Assembly: GCA_001512785.1 (NCBI GenBank)
Contig: LFSQ01000021.1
Coordinates: 1 to 34,597, forward strand
Direction of reading: 5' to 3'
Length of the DNA: 34,597 nt
From: Syntrophomonas sp. DTU019
GTDB taxonomy: Bacteria > Bacillota > Syntrophomonadia > Syntrophomonadales > Syntrophomonadaceae
The position numbers and the translations under genes are program-made. A model generated the notes under the pieces. That model saw nothing but the letters and a program-made list of their open reading frames with translations. It ran no database searches and was not told the origin of the DNA. Positions 14,743-23,800 of the stretch are shown in pieces; position 1 is the stretch's first letter, and each line of letters begins with the position of its first letter.

Positions 14743-15117
14743 TTAAGAGTTGTTGCTCAGTCCGATCCCCAGTATGCCCCCTAAAGCCCCTGACGCCATG
14801 CACAATAACAGATTGTAAATCGAGCTTCTCAAAGTGATCAGGCTGGGATCAACAATAACCGTGGCGATGAGCATCAGTATAAACACCATGATTCCGAAAT
14901 TCAGGCCTCTGACCAGCCCCCGGGTAGCCCGCTCCCGGGCAACATAAGCTGCACCGGCAAAAACACCGATGGCCAGGATTAACGGGGCCAAAAGCCTGAA
15001 GGACTTCTCCGACAGGCTGGTATAATACACCACCACGGCAGCAACTGCCGCCAGAAACAGCGATAACAGGATAGCCCTGGCCAGTCCTTTCAATTCAATG
15101 TTAAAATTCTTCCACAC
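14743..15117 (-). CDS. TIGR04086 family membrane protein (YrzE-like)
   Basis: A 124-residue integral membrane protein with four predicted helices and a short cytosolic N-terminus (MWKNFNIELKGLARA). Length, helix spacing and the charged RERATRGLVRGLNFG loop between helices two and three fit the TIGR04086 family, common in spore-forming Firmicutes and of unknown function. The start is GTG (complement of 15115-15117), nine bases after an AAGGAGG ribosome binding site. It is transcribed convergently to spoVM and divergently from the ZIP transporter gene. Confidence 0.78.
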   Translation of the reverse strand: MWKNFNIELKGLARAILLSLFLAAVAAVVVYYTSLSEKSFRLLAPLILAIGVFAGAAYVARERATRGLVRGLNFGIMVFILMLIATVIVDPSLITLRSSIYNLLLCMASGALGGILGIGLSNNS

Positions 15118-15187
15118 CTTTTCGCACCTCCTTGCTGCACCTTATGAGGTTTCGCCTGTGAATATTCCTATTAATACCAACATTTAC

Positions 15188-15218
15188 AATAAGTGTGGTG
15201 CCTGGTACCACACTTATT
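15188..15218. repeat. Perfect 12-bp palindromic hairpin in a divergent intergenic region
   Basis: AATAAGTGTGGT at 15188-15199 and ACCACACTTATT at 15207-15218 are perfectly complementary around the loop GCCTGGT. It lies between the starts of two divergent genes, so it is not an obvious terminator of either. It could be a regulator-binding palindrome or a REP-like mobile palindrome. Only one copy is present in the window. Confidence 0.65.
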
Positions 15219-15288
15219 TTACAGTGATACTAACCTGGCTGGATGACACATAAGAATTATTATGGGTTGAGCAGTTGGGGGAGTGACG

Positions 15289-15996
15289 GTGCTTGATAAT
15301 GTGATGCTGATGAGTGTTGCGGCCGGCTTTTGCACCACCATCGGGGCGATGGTCTTATTTATGAAGCGCAACTGGAGCAAAGGCAGTCTGGCCGCTTTTC
15401 TGGGCCTGGCTGCGGGTGTAATGGTGGCCGTAGTAATACTGGACATGATGCCCTCGGCTCTGCTAAGCAATTACAAGGCCGCCACTTGGGGAATGGTTTT
15501 GGGCCTGGCGGCGATCTGGTGCAGCGATCGCTGGCTGGGTCAAAAGATGCAAGGCCCGGAAACCCTGCTGGGGCTGGGTTATCTGATAATGCTGGGGATT
15601 GCCATGCATGACCTGCCCGAGGGCATGGCCATCGCCATGGGAGGGGAATTAAAGGCCCGCACCGGCATGGTGATCGCTCTGGCCATCGCCATACATAATA
15701 TTCCTGAGGGCATGGCTATTGCGGCCCCTCTGCTGATGGGAGGACAGCGCCGCCTGTTTATTTTGCTGCAAACAGCCGCCATAGGCCTCATCACCCCCCT
15801 GGGGAGCGCAATAGGCAAGCTCAGCCTGGCTGTGCTGCCACAAATGTTGCCCTGGCTGTTGGGCTTTGCCTCCGGGATAATGCTATATCTGGTTATGTTT
15901 CAGCTCTGGCCGCATGCCTCCGCGCAAAGATCAAGCCGCCGGTGGATAGGCCTGTGTGCCGGCATCTTGATTATTACCCTGGCAACCTTCCTCTAG
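15289..15996 (+). CDS. ZIP family divalent metal transporter
   Basis: Membrane transporter of the ZIP family, which imports zinc, iron or other divalent metals. The 235-residue protein has about eight helices. The two metal-site helices carry the family signatures HDLPEGMAIAMGGE and HNIPEGMAIAAPL. The selectivity for zinc or iron cannot be read from the sequence. A GTG at 15283 is also in frame, but it overlaps the GGGGGAG ribosome binding site (15277-15283). The GTG at 15289 has correct spacing and is preferred. I saw no Fur- or Zur-like palindrome apart from the 15188-15218 hairpin. Confidence 0.87.
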   Translation: MLDNVMLMSVAAGFCTTIGAMVLFMKRNWSKGSLAAFLGLAAGVMVAVVILDMMPSALLSNYKAATWGMVLGLAAIWCSDRWLGQKMQGPETLLGLGYLIMLGIAMHDLPEGMAIAMGGELKARTGMVIALAIAIHNIPEGMAIAAPLLMGGQRRLFILLQTAAIGLITPLGSAIGKLSLAVLPQMLPWLLGFASGIMLYLVMFQLWPHASAQRSSRRWIGLCAGILIITLATFL

Positions 15997-16046
15997 AGGC
16001 GGTTTACATTAACTACCACCGGGGGCGATGCACCTATGCTTTGCTG

Positions 16047-16084
16047 CCCCGTAATATATTAGTGGTTAACAATTTATTACGGGG
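16047..16084 (+). promoter_or_regulatory. Hairpin covering the ribosome binding site of the next small gene
   Basis: CCCCGTAATA at 16047-16056 pairs perfectly with TATTACGGGG at 16075-16084. The 3' arm contributes the GGGGTGG ribosome binding site used by the GTG at 16095. It may gate translation of the small protein, or it may be the terminator region of the ZIP gene; no T-run follows. Confidence 0.5.
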
Positions 16085-16094
16085 TGGTTAAACG

Positions 16095-16280
16095 GTGCGA
16101 AGCGGCTGGATAGGAAAAACCCTCAGCGAACTGCAGGGGGATATCGAAAGATTGAAGGAACAGCTGGTGAATTGTGAAAACAGCGCAGAGCGCGAGCAGC
16201 TGCGCGACAAGCTGAACAAGCTGCGCCGCGTCCGGGCCTGCTATTTGAAATGGATATACGGGTCTTTTGACCGCTTCTGA
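16095..16280 (+). CDS. Small charged coiled-coil protein, unrecognised
   Basis: A 61-residue protein with a long amphipathic helix (LSELQGDIERLKEQL through EREQLRDKLNKLRRV) predicted to form a coiled coil or helical hairpin, and an aromatic tail ending YGSFDRF. The helical hairpin of similar length recalls Spo0E-like phosphatases, but their SQELD motif is missing, so I do not assign it. The start is GTG with a GGGGTGG ribosome binding site that lies inside a hairpin. The reading frame is short and the assignment rests on the ribosome binding site and the regular heptad-like pattern. Confidence 0.6.
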   Translation: MRSGWIGKTLSELQGDIERLKEQLVNCENSAEREQLRDKLNKLRRVRACYLKWIYGSFDRF

Positions 16281-16361
16281 ACAGCGCTGCCTGAGCTCCT
16301 TGCATAAAAGCCCGCCTGCTTATGAACAATAATGGCAACAGAGGCGAAAGGAGCACAAGCA

Positions 16362-16799
16362 GTGAACTGGCTTTTCCTGGGTCTGGCAGCCTTGTCCGGA
16401 GCTGCCATGGCCCTGCAGGGGACTTTTAATGCCGCCCTGGGCAAGGTAATCGGGGTCTGGCAATCCACTCTGGTGGTGCATGTCATCGGGGTTTTGACCG
16501 TAGTAATCATCATAATAGCTTTAGGTGCCGGCTGGCAGACCAACAAGCTGCAGGAGGTTCCCTGGTACGCTTATTTGGGCGGGATCATGAATGTGGTCAT
16601 CATATACGCGGTAGTGCGCACCATACCTCAGATCGGTGTGGGCAATGCCACCACTGCCATAATTGTGGCGCAGATTCTAACCGCATTGATGATCGACAAC
16701 CTAGGGGCTTTTGGCATGAAGCAGTATGATTTCCAGATAAAAGACCTGCTGGGGGTCTTGCTGCTGGCTGCGGGTGCACGGATCCTGCTGATGGATTAG
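16362..16799 (+). CDS. YdcZ/DUF606-type DMT family transporter
   Basis: A 145-residue membrane protein with five predicted helices, the half-size form of the drug/metabolite transporter superfamily typical of the YdcZ (DUF606) family. Visible features are the N-terminal GAAMALQGTFNAALGK, then PWYAYLGGIMNVVIIYAVV and a C-terminal helix ending ARILLMD. Such proteins often work as dimers; the substrate is unknown. A longer frame starts at 16332, but the GTG at 16362 sits eight bases after AAAGGAG and is preferred. The coding tail is duplicated twice downstream. Confidence 0.83.
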   Translation: MNWLFLGLAALSGAAMALQGTFNAALGKVIGVWQSTLVVHVIGVLTVVIIIIALGAGWQTNKLQEVPWYAYLGGIMNVVIIYAVVRTIPQIGVGNATTAIIVAQILTALMIDNLGAFGMKQYDFQIKDLLGVLLLAAGARILLMD

Positions 16800-16930
16800 T
16801 GCGGTGCCGATGGTTTGTATTTGACAGGCTTCTGACGGGTGAACGGATCCTGTTAATTGATTAATATGGGAGACGGTTTGTATATAATAGAGGCCCCTGA
16901 CAGCTGGACGAGATTCTGATGATGGATTGA
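16778..16930. repeat. 65/66-bp tandem repeats carrying copies of the ydcZ-like gene tail
   Basis: ACGGATCCTG at 16778, within the last codons of the YdcZ-type gene, recurs at 16843, and as ACGAGATTCTG at 16908. In each copy the same frame can be read through to a stop: RILLMD-stop, RILLID-stop and EILMMD-stop, with stops at 16797, 16862 and 16928 (periods 65 and 66). The middle copy matches for about 20 bases on both sides of the motif. The array ends against the convergent small membrane-protein gene. Confidence 0.8.
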
Positions 16931-16945
16931 TGCGGCCAGCCAGGC

Positions 16946-17194
16946 CTAGGCTGCTATCTCGAAGCATAGTGCTGCCAGGCCGGTGATAATCGCCAGTATC
17001 AGCAAAGCCAGGCCGACTACCGCACTCCAAAAAGGTCGGGGCAGCAGCTCATAGAAAAGGTCCAGGTAGTAGGCTACCAGGTCCTCTTTTTTTATTTCCT
17101 GCAGTTTGCGGCTGATCTTCAGGTAGAACACAGCCCCGTAGGCAAACAGAATCAAGCCCAACAACAATAGAACCAAGGCGATTTTCAGCAACAT
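16946..17194 (-). CDS. Small two-helix membrane protein, unrecognised
   Basis: An 82-residue protein with hydrophobic helices at about residues 4-25 and 57-80, separated by a charged loop (KISRKLQEIKKEDLVAYYLDLFYELLPRP). The ATG is preceded by GTGAGGAG at good spacing, which supports real translation. It is convergent with the YdcZ-type gene and divergent from addB. Family and function are not recognised. Confidence 0.65.
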   Translation of the reverse strand: MLLKIALVLLLLGLILFAYGAVFYLKISRKLQEIKKEDLVAYYLDLFYELLPRPFWSAVVGLALLILAIITGLAALCFEIAA

Positions 17195-17345
17195 TTACTA
17201 ATCTCCTCACCATTGCGATTACTTATCTATTATATTTAATCCGGCTGATTAATTAAAGAGCAGGATTGATGGTACGGCTATAGCGAGTTCTTGTGCAGTC
17301 AGTCTTAAAAACTGTTCTCACCAAAAAAGGCGGTTGAGAATGCTG

Positions 17346-17422
17346 CTGAGCGCTTTTAGGCCTGCTTGTTGCGCTCAGGAGAAACCAGTATGATAAAAAA
17401 AGTTACTGCTTTAAGGGGATGA
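17346..17422 (+). promoter_or_regulatory. addB leader: inverted repeat and 10-codon upstream frame
   Basis: CTGAGCGC at 17346-17353 and GCGCTCAG at 17371-17378 form a perfect 8-bp stem. An AGGAG immediately follows and precedes ATG 17390. That ATG opens a 10-codon frame (MIKKVTALRG) whose stop, at 17420-17422, lies between the addB ribosome binding site and its TTG start. This looks like a short leader coupled to addB translation. I saw no clear promoter in the remaining 17195-17345 stretch. Confidence 0.4.
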
Positions 17423-17426
17423 GGAG

Positions 17427-20400
17427 TTGGCTATCCGTTACATAATGGGGCGCTGCGGACAGGGCAAGACCCACCGGGTATTGACCGAAATCCAGGCGGA
17501 ACTCAATGCCCGGGGGGATGATCCGCTTATCCTTTTGGTGCCGGAGCAGTTCACCCTGCAGGCCGAGCGGGAAGTGATCAACCGCCTCAACCTCCCCGGC
17601 ATAATGCGGCTTGAGGTGCTGAGCCCCAGCCGCCTGGCCAGCAGGGTATTGAACGAAACCGGCGGGCGCACCAGGGTTCTCCTCAGCCAGGAGGGCCGTT
17701 ATATGGTCTTAAAAAAGGTTATCAGCGCATGTGAGGAGCAGCTTACGGTTTATCGCCAGGCCTGCAGACAGCCCGGGTTTATCGATCAATGCGGTCAAAT
17801 CCTGGCCGAATTGAAAGCATCCGCGGTAGACAGCGATGCTCTTCAGGAATGCGCCGGAAAGCTGTCCGCAGATGCCTTGCTGCATGACAAACTGGCCGAC
17901 CTGGCCTTGATATACCAAGAATACAACGCTTACCTGCAAAACCGCTATGTGGATAGTGAAGATTACTTGAACCTGGTGACCGAGCGCCTCCCGCAATCGC
18001 GCTTTTTACAGCGGGCCAGGGTTTGGATAGACAATTTCACCACCTTTTCGCCCACTACCTTAAAGCTGCTGGAACAGCTCATGAAAGTCGTGCCTGCTAT
18101 GACTGTCAGCCTTACCCTGGAACTGGGGGGCGAGGGCAGGGACCGGGAGATCTTAGCGCTCTCCCGCTATTATTACAACCGCCTGCATGATGCGGCCAGG
18201 CGCGCCGGTCTGGAAGAACATATAATTACCTTGGAGAACCCCGGCCAAAACCTCCCCGCCGAACTGATGCATCTGGAAAAAGAGCTTTATGCTTATCCTC
18301 ACCGTGTTTATAGCGGAGAACCCTCGGCCATTTCCATTGCGGCCCTCCCCGGTCCGCAGGATGAAGTGGAGTACCTGGCCATGGGGATTCTGTCCCTGGT
18401 GCAGCAGGAAAAGATGCGCTTTCGCGATATAGCAGTTATCTGCTCCGACACCGCGGTGTACTCCGGCTTGATTAAAAGGGTTTTTGATGAGTATGGAATC
18501 CCCTTCTTCCTGGACGACAAGCGCAGCATACTGCACCATGCCCTGGTTGAGCTGATGCTGTCCGCACTGGATATACTGGATAAGCATTACCGCCTGGAGG
18601 ATGTTTTGCGCTTCATAAAAACCGGGTTGATGCCTATAGATGCGCGGGATTGCGACCGCCTGGAGAATTATGCCTGGCGTTACAACATAAGGGGCAACGG
18701 CTGGCTGGAAGACTTCAGCCTGGGTGAGGAAGAATTACGCCAGGAGATGAATGTACTCCGCCAGGCCTTGATAACCCCGCTGCAAAAACTGCTGCAAAAG
18801 ATAACAGCCCATCCCAGCTGGACAGAGATGGCCCGGGCCTGGTTTGAGTGGCTGGAAGAGATGCAGATTCCCCGGACCCTGGAAAGCTGGGTGGAGGAAT
18901 TGATCGCTGAGGGACGCTTTGAACTGGCCAGTGAGAACAGCCAGATCTGGAATGTGTTGGTTGAGCTTTTGGACCAGATCGCGGAGATCATGGGGCAGGA
19001 AGTAACTGACCTTAAGCAATTCCGCCAGGTTCTGGAAGCGGGCCTGGCTTGCTCCGAGCTGGGTTTTATCCCTTCAACCGTGGACCAGGTCCTGGTAGGA
19101 ACGGCCACCCGCTCTATAAGCAAGCAAAGCCGGGTGCTGTTCGTGGTCGGGGTAAACGATGGGCTCTTGCCCCGGGGCAGCCTTGCAGAAGGCATACTGT
19201 CGCTGGACGAAAAGGAGATCCTGCAGTCCCATGGCGTAGAGGTAGGGGTCAGAAATGAGCTGCTCGCCATTGAGGAGGATTTCTTAATCTACCAGGCCTT
19301 TAACCAGGCCAGGGAAGCAGTGCGCTTTTCTTACAGCCTGGCCGACGCTGACGGCAAATCGCTGCGGCCTTCATTATTGATCGACCGCTTAAAACAGCTT
19401 TACCCGGGCATTACGGTAAAGCTTGAAAACATGGATCCGGCCCGGGGCGATGAGCGCTACCTGCTGTCAGCCCACAGCAGCTTTAAATACCTGATTGAAA
19501 GCCTGCGCCAGTCCCTGGACGGAAAAGAGGTTTCCCCTCGCTGGCAGGCGGTTTACGACTGGTATAAGCAAGAGCCCGATTGGCAGTTCGCCATCAGCCG
19601 CCTGGAAGAAGCCCTGTTGTTCAAAAACCAGCCGGGAAGGCTTGATAAGTCTCACTTAAAGCGGGTTTACGGCGCTTCACCGCAAACCAGCATATCGCGC
19701 CTGGAGCTTTATGCCGCCTGCCCCTTCGCCCATTTTGTACGCTACGGCCTAAAACCGCTGGAGCGCAAAACCTTTGAGGTCAAAGCCCCGGATATAGGCG
19801 ATTTTTTCCACCAGGCGATACTGCAGTTCGCTCTTGAAATGCGGGAAAAAGGCCTCAACTGGCAGGCCTTAAGCTCGGAACAGTGCCAGCAGCTCATGGG
19901 CGAAGTAGTGGATCAAATGCTGCCCGATTACGGGGAAGGGGTGTTTATGAGCACTTACCGCTACCGCTACCTGGGGCAAAGGCTAAAGAGGATAGGGCAG
20001 CGCGCGGTATGGACCCTGGCCCGGCACCTGCAGGCCGGGGAGTTCAACCCCCTGGGATATGAGCTGCGTTTCGGGGTGGGGGGTACATTCCCGCCGCTGG
20101 TAGTAGAACTGGCCAACGGAGAGATGCTCATGCTGGAGGGGCGCATTGACCGGGTAGATGTCTACCGGCAGGGGAAAGACACCTATGTGCGCATCATCGA
20201 CTATAAATCGGGGTCTCAGGATTTGGACTTAAGCGAGGTTTATTACGGTTTGAACCTGCAGCTGCTCATTTATCTCATGGTGGCTCTGCAGGGAATAAAC
20301 AACGCTCAAGGCAAGAACCGTCCCGGCGGCATTTTCTATTTTCATATCGAAGACCCTTTGATTGAGGCCGACCAGGATGTAATAGCCGAAATCGAGAAAA

Positions 20401-20810
20401 AGATGGCGGCCCGGCTGAGGCTGCGCGGCCTGGCCCTGGAGGACCCCGTTGTGATCCGGGCTATGGACCGCGATATTAAAGGATACTCGCAGGTAGTGCC
20501 GGTGGGCATGAGCGAGGCAGGGGACTTTTACAGTAATTCAGCCTTGTTAAGCCTGGATCAGTTCGAAGTCATCCTGACCTATGTACAGCAATTGATCCGG
20601 GACATGAGCCAGGGCATCATGTCCGGGGATATAGAGATTGCCCCTTATAAAAAGGGGACCAGGCAGGCCTGCAGCTACTGCGATTACCATGCGGTGTGCC
20701 AGTTCGACAGCCTGTTTGCTGCCAATCGCTACCGGCAGCTGGCCGCACTGGATCGCGATCAGCTTATGGAGCGCATCTATACCGACGCGGAGAGGAGGGG
20801 CTCATGGTGA
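17427..20810 (+). CDS. addB: ATP-dependent helicase/nuclease subunit B (AddB)
   Basis: AddB is one half of the AddAB helicase-nuclease that resects double-strand breaks and loads RecA, the Firmicute equivalent of RecBCD. The 1127-residue length is close to B. subtilis AddB. The N-terminus has Walker A (GRCGQGKTH). The C-terminal nuclease domain has the RIDRVDV and IIDYKSG motifs. Its Fe-S staple cysteines are one near residue 770 (YAACPFAHF) and three at the end (CSYCDYHAVC). The start is TTG, eight bases after AAGGGG. The end overlaps addA. Confidence 0.95.
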   Translation: MAIRYIMGRCGQGKTHRVLTEIQAELNARGDDPLILLVPEQFTLQAEREVINRLNLPGIMRLEVLSPSRLASRVLNETGGRTRVLLSQEGRYMVLKKVISACEEQLTVYRQACRQPGFIDQCGQILAELKASAVDSDALQECAGKLSADALLHDKLADLALIYQEYNAYLQNRYVDSEDYLNLVTERLPQSRFLQRARVWIDNFTTFSPTTLKLLEQLMKVVPAMTVSLTLELGGEGRDREILALSRYYYNRLHDAARRAGLEEHIITLENPGQNLPAELMHLEKELYAYPHRVYSGEPSAISIAALPGPQDEVEYLAMGILSLVQQEKMRFRDIAVICSDTAVYSGLIKRVFDEYGIPFFLDDKRSILHHALVELMLSALDILDKHYRLEDVLRFIKTGLMPIDARDCDRLENYAWRYNIRGNGWLEDFSLGEEELRQEMNVLRQALITPLQKLLQKITAHPSWTEMARAWFEWLEEMQIPRTLESWVEELIAEGRFELASENSQIWNVLVELLDQIAEIMGQEVTDLKQFRQVLEAGLACSELGFIPSTVDQVLVGTATRSISKQSRVLFVVGVNDGLLPRGSLAEGILSLDEKEILQSHGVEVGVRNELLAIEEDFLIYQAFNQAREAVRFSYSLADADGKSLRPSLLIDRLKQLYPGITVKLENMDPARGDERYLLSAHSSFKYLIESLRQSLDGKEVSPRWQAVYDWYKQEPDWQFAISRLEEALLFKNQPGRLDKSHLKRVYGASPQTSISRLELYAACPFAHFVRYGLKPLERKTFEVKAPDIGDFFHQAILQFALEMREKGLNWQALSSEQCQQLMGEVVDQMLPDYGEGVFMSTYRYRYLGQRLKRIGQRAVWTLARHLQAGEFNPLGYELRFGVGGTFPPLVVELANGEMLMLEGRIDRVDVYRQGKDTYVRIIDYKSGSQDLDLSEVYYGLNLQLLIYLMVALQGINNAQGKNRPGGIFYFHIEDPLIEADQDVIAEIEKKMAARLRLRGLALEDPVVIRAMDRDIKGYSQVVPVGMSEAGDFYSNSALLSLDQFEVILTYVQQLIRDMSQGIMSGDIEIAPYKKGTRQACSYCDYHAVCQFDSLFAANRYRQLAALDRDQLMERIYTDAERRGSW

Positions 20811-23800
20811 GCAATTGGACCGCTGAACAGCTGCAGGCCATCAACCTGCGCAATCGCAATTTGTTGGTGGCCGCTGCTGCCGGGTCGGGGAAAACCGCGG
20901 TTTTGGTGGAAAGAGTGATTCAGCTCATCCTGCGGGACGAAGTAAATATAGATCAGATGCTGGTAGTTACCTTCACCAAAGCGGCCGCCAGCGAAATGCG
21001 GGAAAGAATCAGTCATGCCCTGATAAGGGCCCTGCATCAGCCCGGCCCGCACCTGCCGCACGTCCGCCGGCAGCTGACCCGTTTGAACCAGGCCCCGATC
21101 AGCACCCTGCATTCCTTCTGCAGCGAGGTGGTGCGGCGCTACTATCACCTGGCAGATGTAGATCCGGCTTTTCGGGTAGCCGATCAAAATGAGGCTGATT
21201 TGATGCGCCTGGAAGCCCTGGATACGGTAATGGAAGCTGCTTATGAAGAATCTGCTCCGGAATTCCTGGGGTTAATTGAGATGTTCTCTTCAGCCCGGAG
21301 CGATCAGGGCTTAAGGGAACTGTTGCTCACTATATATGATTTTGTGCAGAGCCAGCCTGAGCCGTGGCTATGGCTGGAGGAGAAGATACAGGCCTATGCC
21401 GTGGATGCTGCTGCATTGGCCCAAAGCCCCTGGCTGGTAAGCCTAATGGAATCCGCAGCCGTGCAGATAAAGGCAGCCGGCGACCGTTTCAATGAAGCCA
21501 TGAAAATATGTCAACAGCCTGACGGCCCGGCTCCCTACGTGGAGGCTTTGGAAGAGGATTTATACAGTGCCCGGGTACTGGCCGAAGCGCTGTCATCCGG
21601 TCCGGAGGCCTTATATCAGGCCATGCAAACCCTGACCCATCCGCGCCTGCGCACCGTGCGCGGCGGCAATCAAGTGCTGAAAGATACCGCCAAAAGGCTG
21701 CGGGAGGAAGGCAAAGAGCTGTTGCGCTCGCTGCAGAAAAGCCTTTTTAACAAAAGCTTGGCGCAGTGGTGTGAGGAGTTGAATCAGCTCCATCCTTATT
21801 TGCTGCAGCTCAACCGCTTGCTGCAGCAGTTCAGCCGGGAATACCAGAGCCGCAAAAAGGCCAAAGGGGTGCTGGACTTCAATGATCTGGAACACTTCGC
21901 CTTAAAGATACTGCAGGATGCTCAGGCTGCCAGTGAATACCGGCAGCGCTTCCATTATATATTCGTTGACGAATACCAGGACAGCAATCTGGTACAGGAA
22001 GCTTTACTGAACTGCATAGCCAGGGCCGACAATCTCTTCATGGTAGGGGATGTTAAACAGAGCATTTACCGCTTTCGCCTGGCTGACCCGGGACTGTTCA
22101 TGCAAAAGTACCGGCTGTATGAGAACGGGGAAAAAGAGGGCTGCAGCAGGATAGACCTGAAGATGAATTTTCGCAGCCAGCCGGCCATCATCGCTGCGGT
22201 AAATTACGTCTTCGCCAGGATTATGAACCGCCATGTAGGAGAAATAGATTACGATGAAAAGGCTTTTCTCAACCACGGCCTGGCGGTTCCTGAGGTAGCC
22301 CGGGAAGCGGTGAGCGTAACCATAATCGACAAGCAGCCCGCAGGCCTGGATCTGGCAGCTGTAGATGAGAGCAGTGATGCAGTCCGGGAAGCAGGCGTTG
22401 TAGCCGGCATTATACAGGATTTGCAGGGAAAGCCTTATTACGACCAGGCCATAAAAGGGTATCGTCCCCTTAAGTACAGCGATATAGTGGTACTGCTCAG
22501 GGCTACCCATAACTGGAGCCTGGAATTCATGGAGGTCTTTGCTGAAAAGGGCATACCCGCTTACGCGGATGTAAACATGGGGTATTTGGGGGCGGTTGAG
22601 GTGGAAGTGATGCTCAACCTGCTCAAACTGATAGACAACCATTATCAGGATATCCCCTTGCTAAGCGTACTGCGCTCGCCGCTGTTCGCTTTGAGCAGCG
22701 CTGAGCTGGTGGCCATTCGCTTGGAAAAACCGCAAGGGGCCTTCTATGAGGCGTTCGAGGAGTATTGCGCCAACTGCTCTGATCCCCTGGGGGAGAGAGT
22801 CAGGGAGATCAGACAGCAGCTTTCGCGGTGGCGTAAAGAAGCCCGCTATCTTCCCCTGGACCAACTGATCTGGCAGCTCTATGCAGAGACCGGATACTAT
22901 CATTACGTCGCAGCCCTGCCGGGCGGCCCGCAGCGCCAGGCCAACCTGCGCATCCTGGCAGAGCGCGCCCGGCAGTTTGAAAACACTAGCCTGCGCGGCC
23001 TGTATAGCTTCATCAGGTTTATCGAGGCCTTAAGGTCATCCCGGCGTGATCTGGAGATGGCCAGAGTTCTGGGGGAAAACGACAATGTGGTCAGGGTGAT
23101 GAGTGTTCACAAAAGCAAAGGCCTGGAGTTCCCGGTGGTAATTGTGGCCGGACTGGGCAGGCCGTTCAACCTGGCTGACAGCAAAGCCCCCATGGTCTTG
23201 CACAAAGAGCTGGGCATCGGCAGCCGCTATGTCAACCTGACTACGCGCCGCCGCAGTGAGAGCATCGCCGCTGTGGCCATTAAGGAGCGCCTGCGCCTGG
23301 AAAGCCTGGCGGAAGAGATGCGCATACTCTATGTAGCCATGACCCGGGCTCAGGCTCGCCTGTTTATGGTCGGCACCGTCAATAACCTGGATAAAAAGGC
23401 GGCTGTTTGGGCAAGGCCGCAGGGGAGCTATGAGCTGTCGCAGGCCAAAGGGATTATGGACTGGTTGGGCCCGCTGTGGATACAGCACCCTGATGGGCAG
23501 GCCCTGCGGGAGTACCTGGAAGAGCCCCCGGCCTCACTGCCGGGCGATGAGGAGGTGCCTTTTAACATTACCGTGCTCAAGAGCAGTGAACTGCTTTTGA
23601 GCGAGCAGGAAAGCCAGGCCAGGCAGGAAGAGGCTTTGGCCCGCATAGCCGCGAGCCGGGATGCAGGGGATGCGCACCTGGAGGATCATATCCGGGAACG
23701 CCTCAGTTGGCGATACCCTTATGCAGGCGCGGTGGTACTGCCTTCAAAACTGACGGTAACGCAGCTCACAAAGGGCGGCCTCACCGGGCAGGAAACCGCC

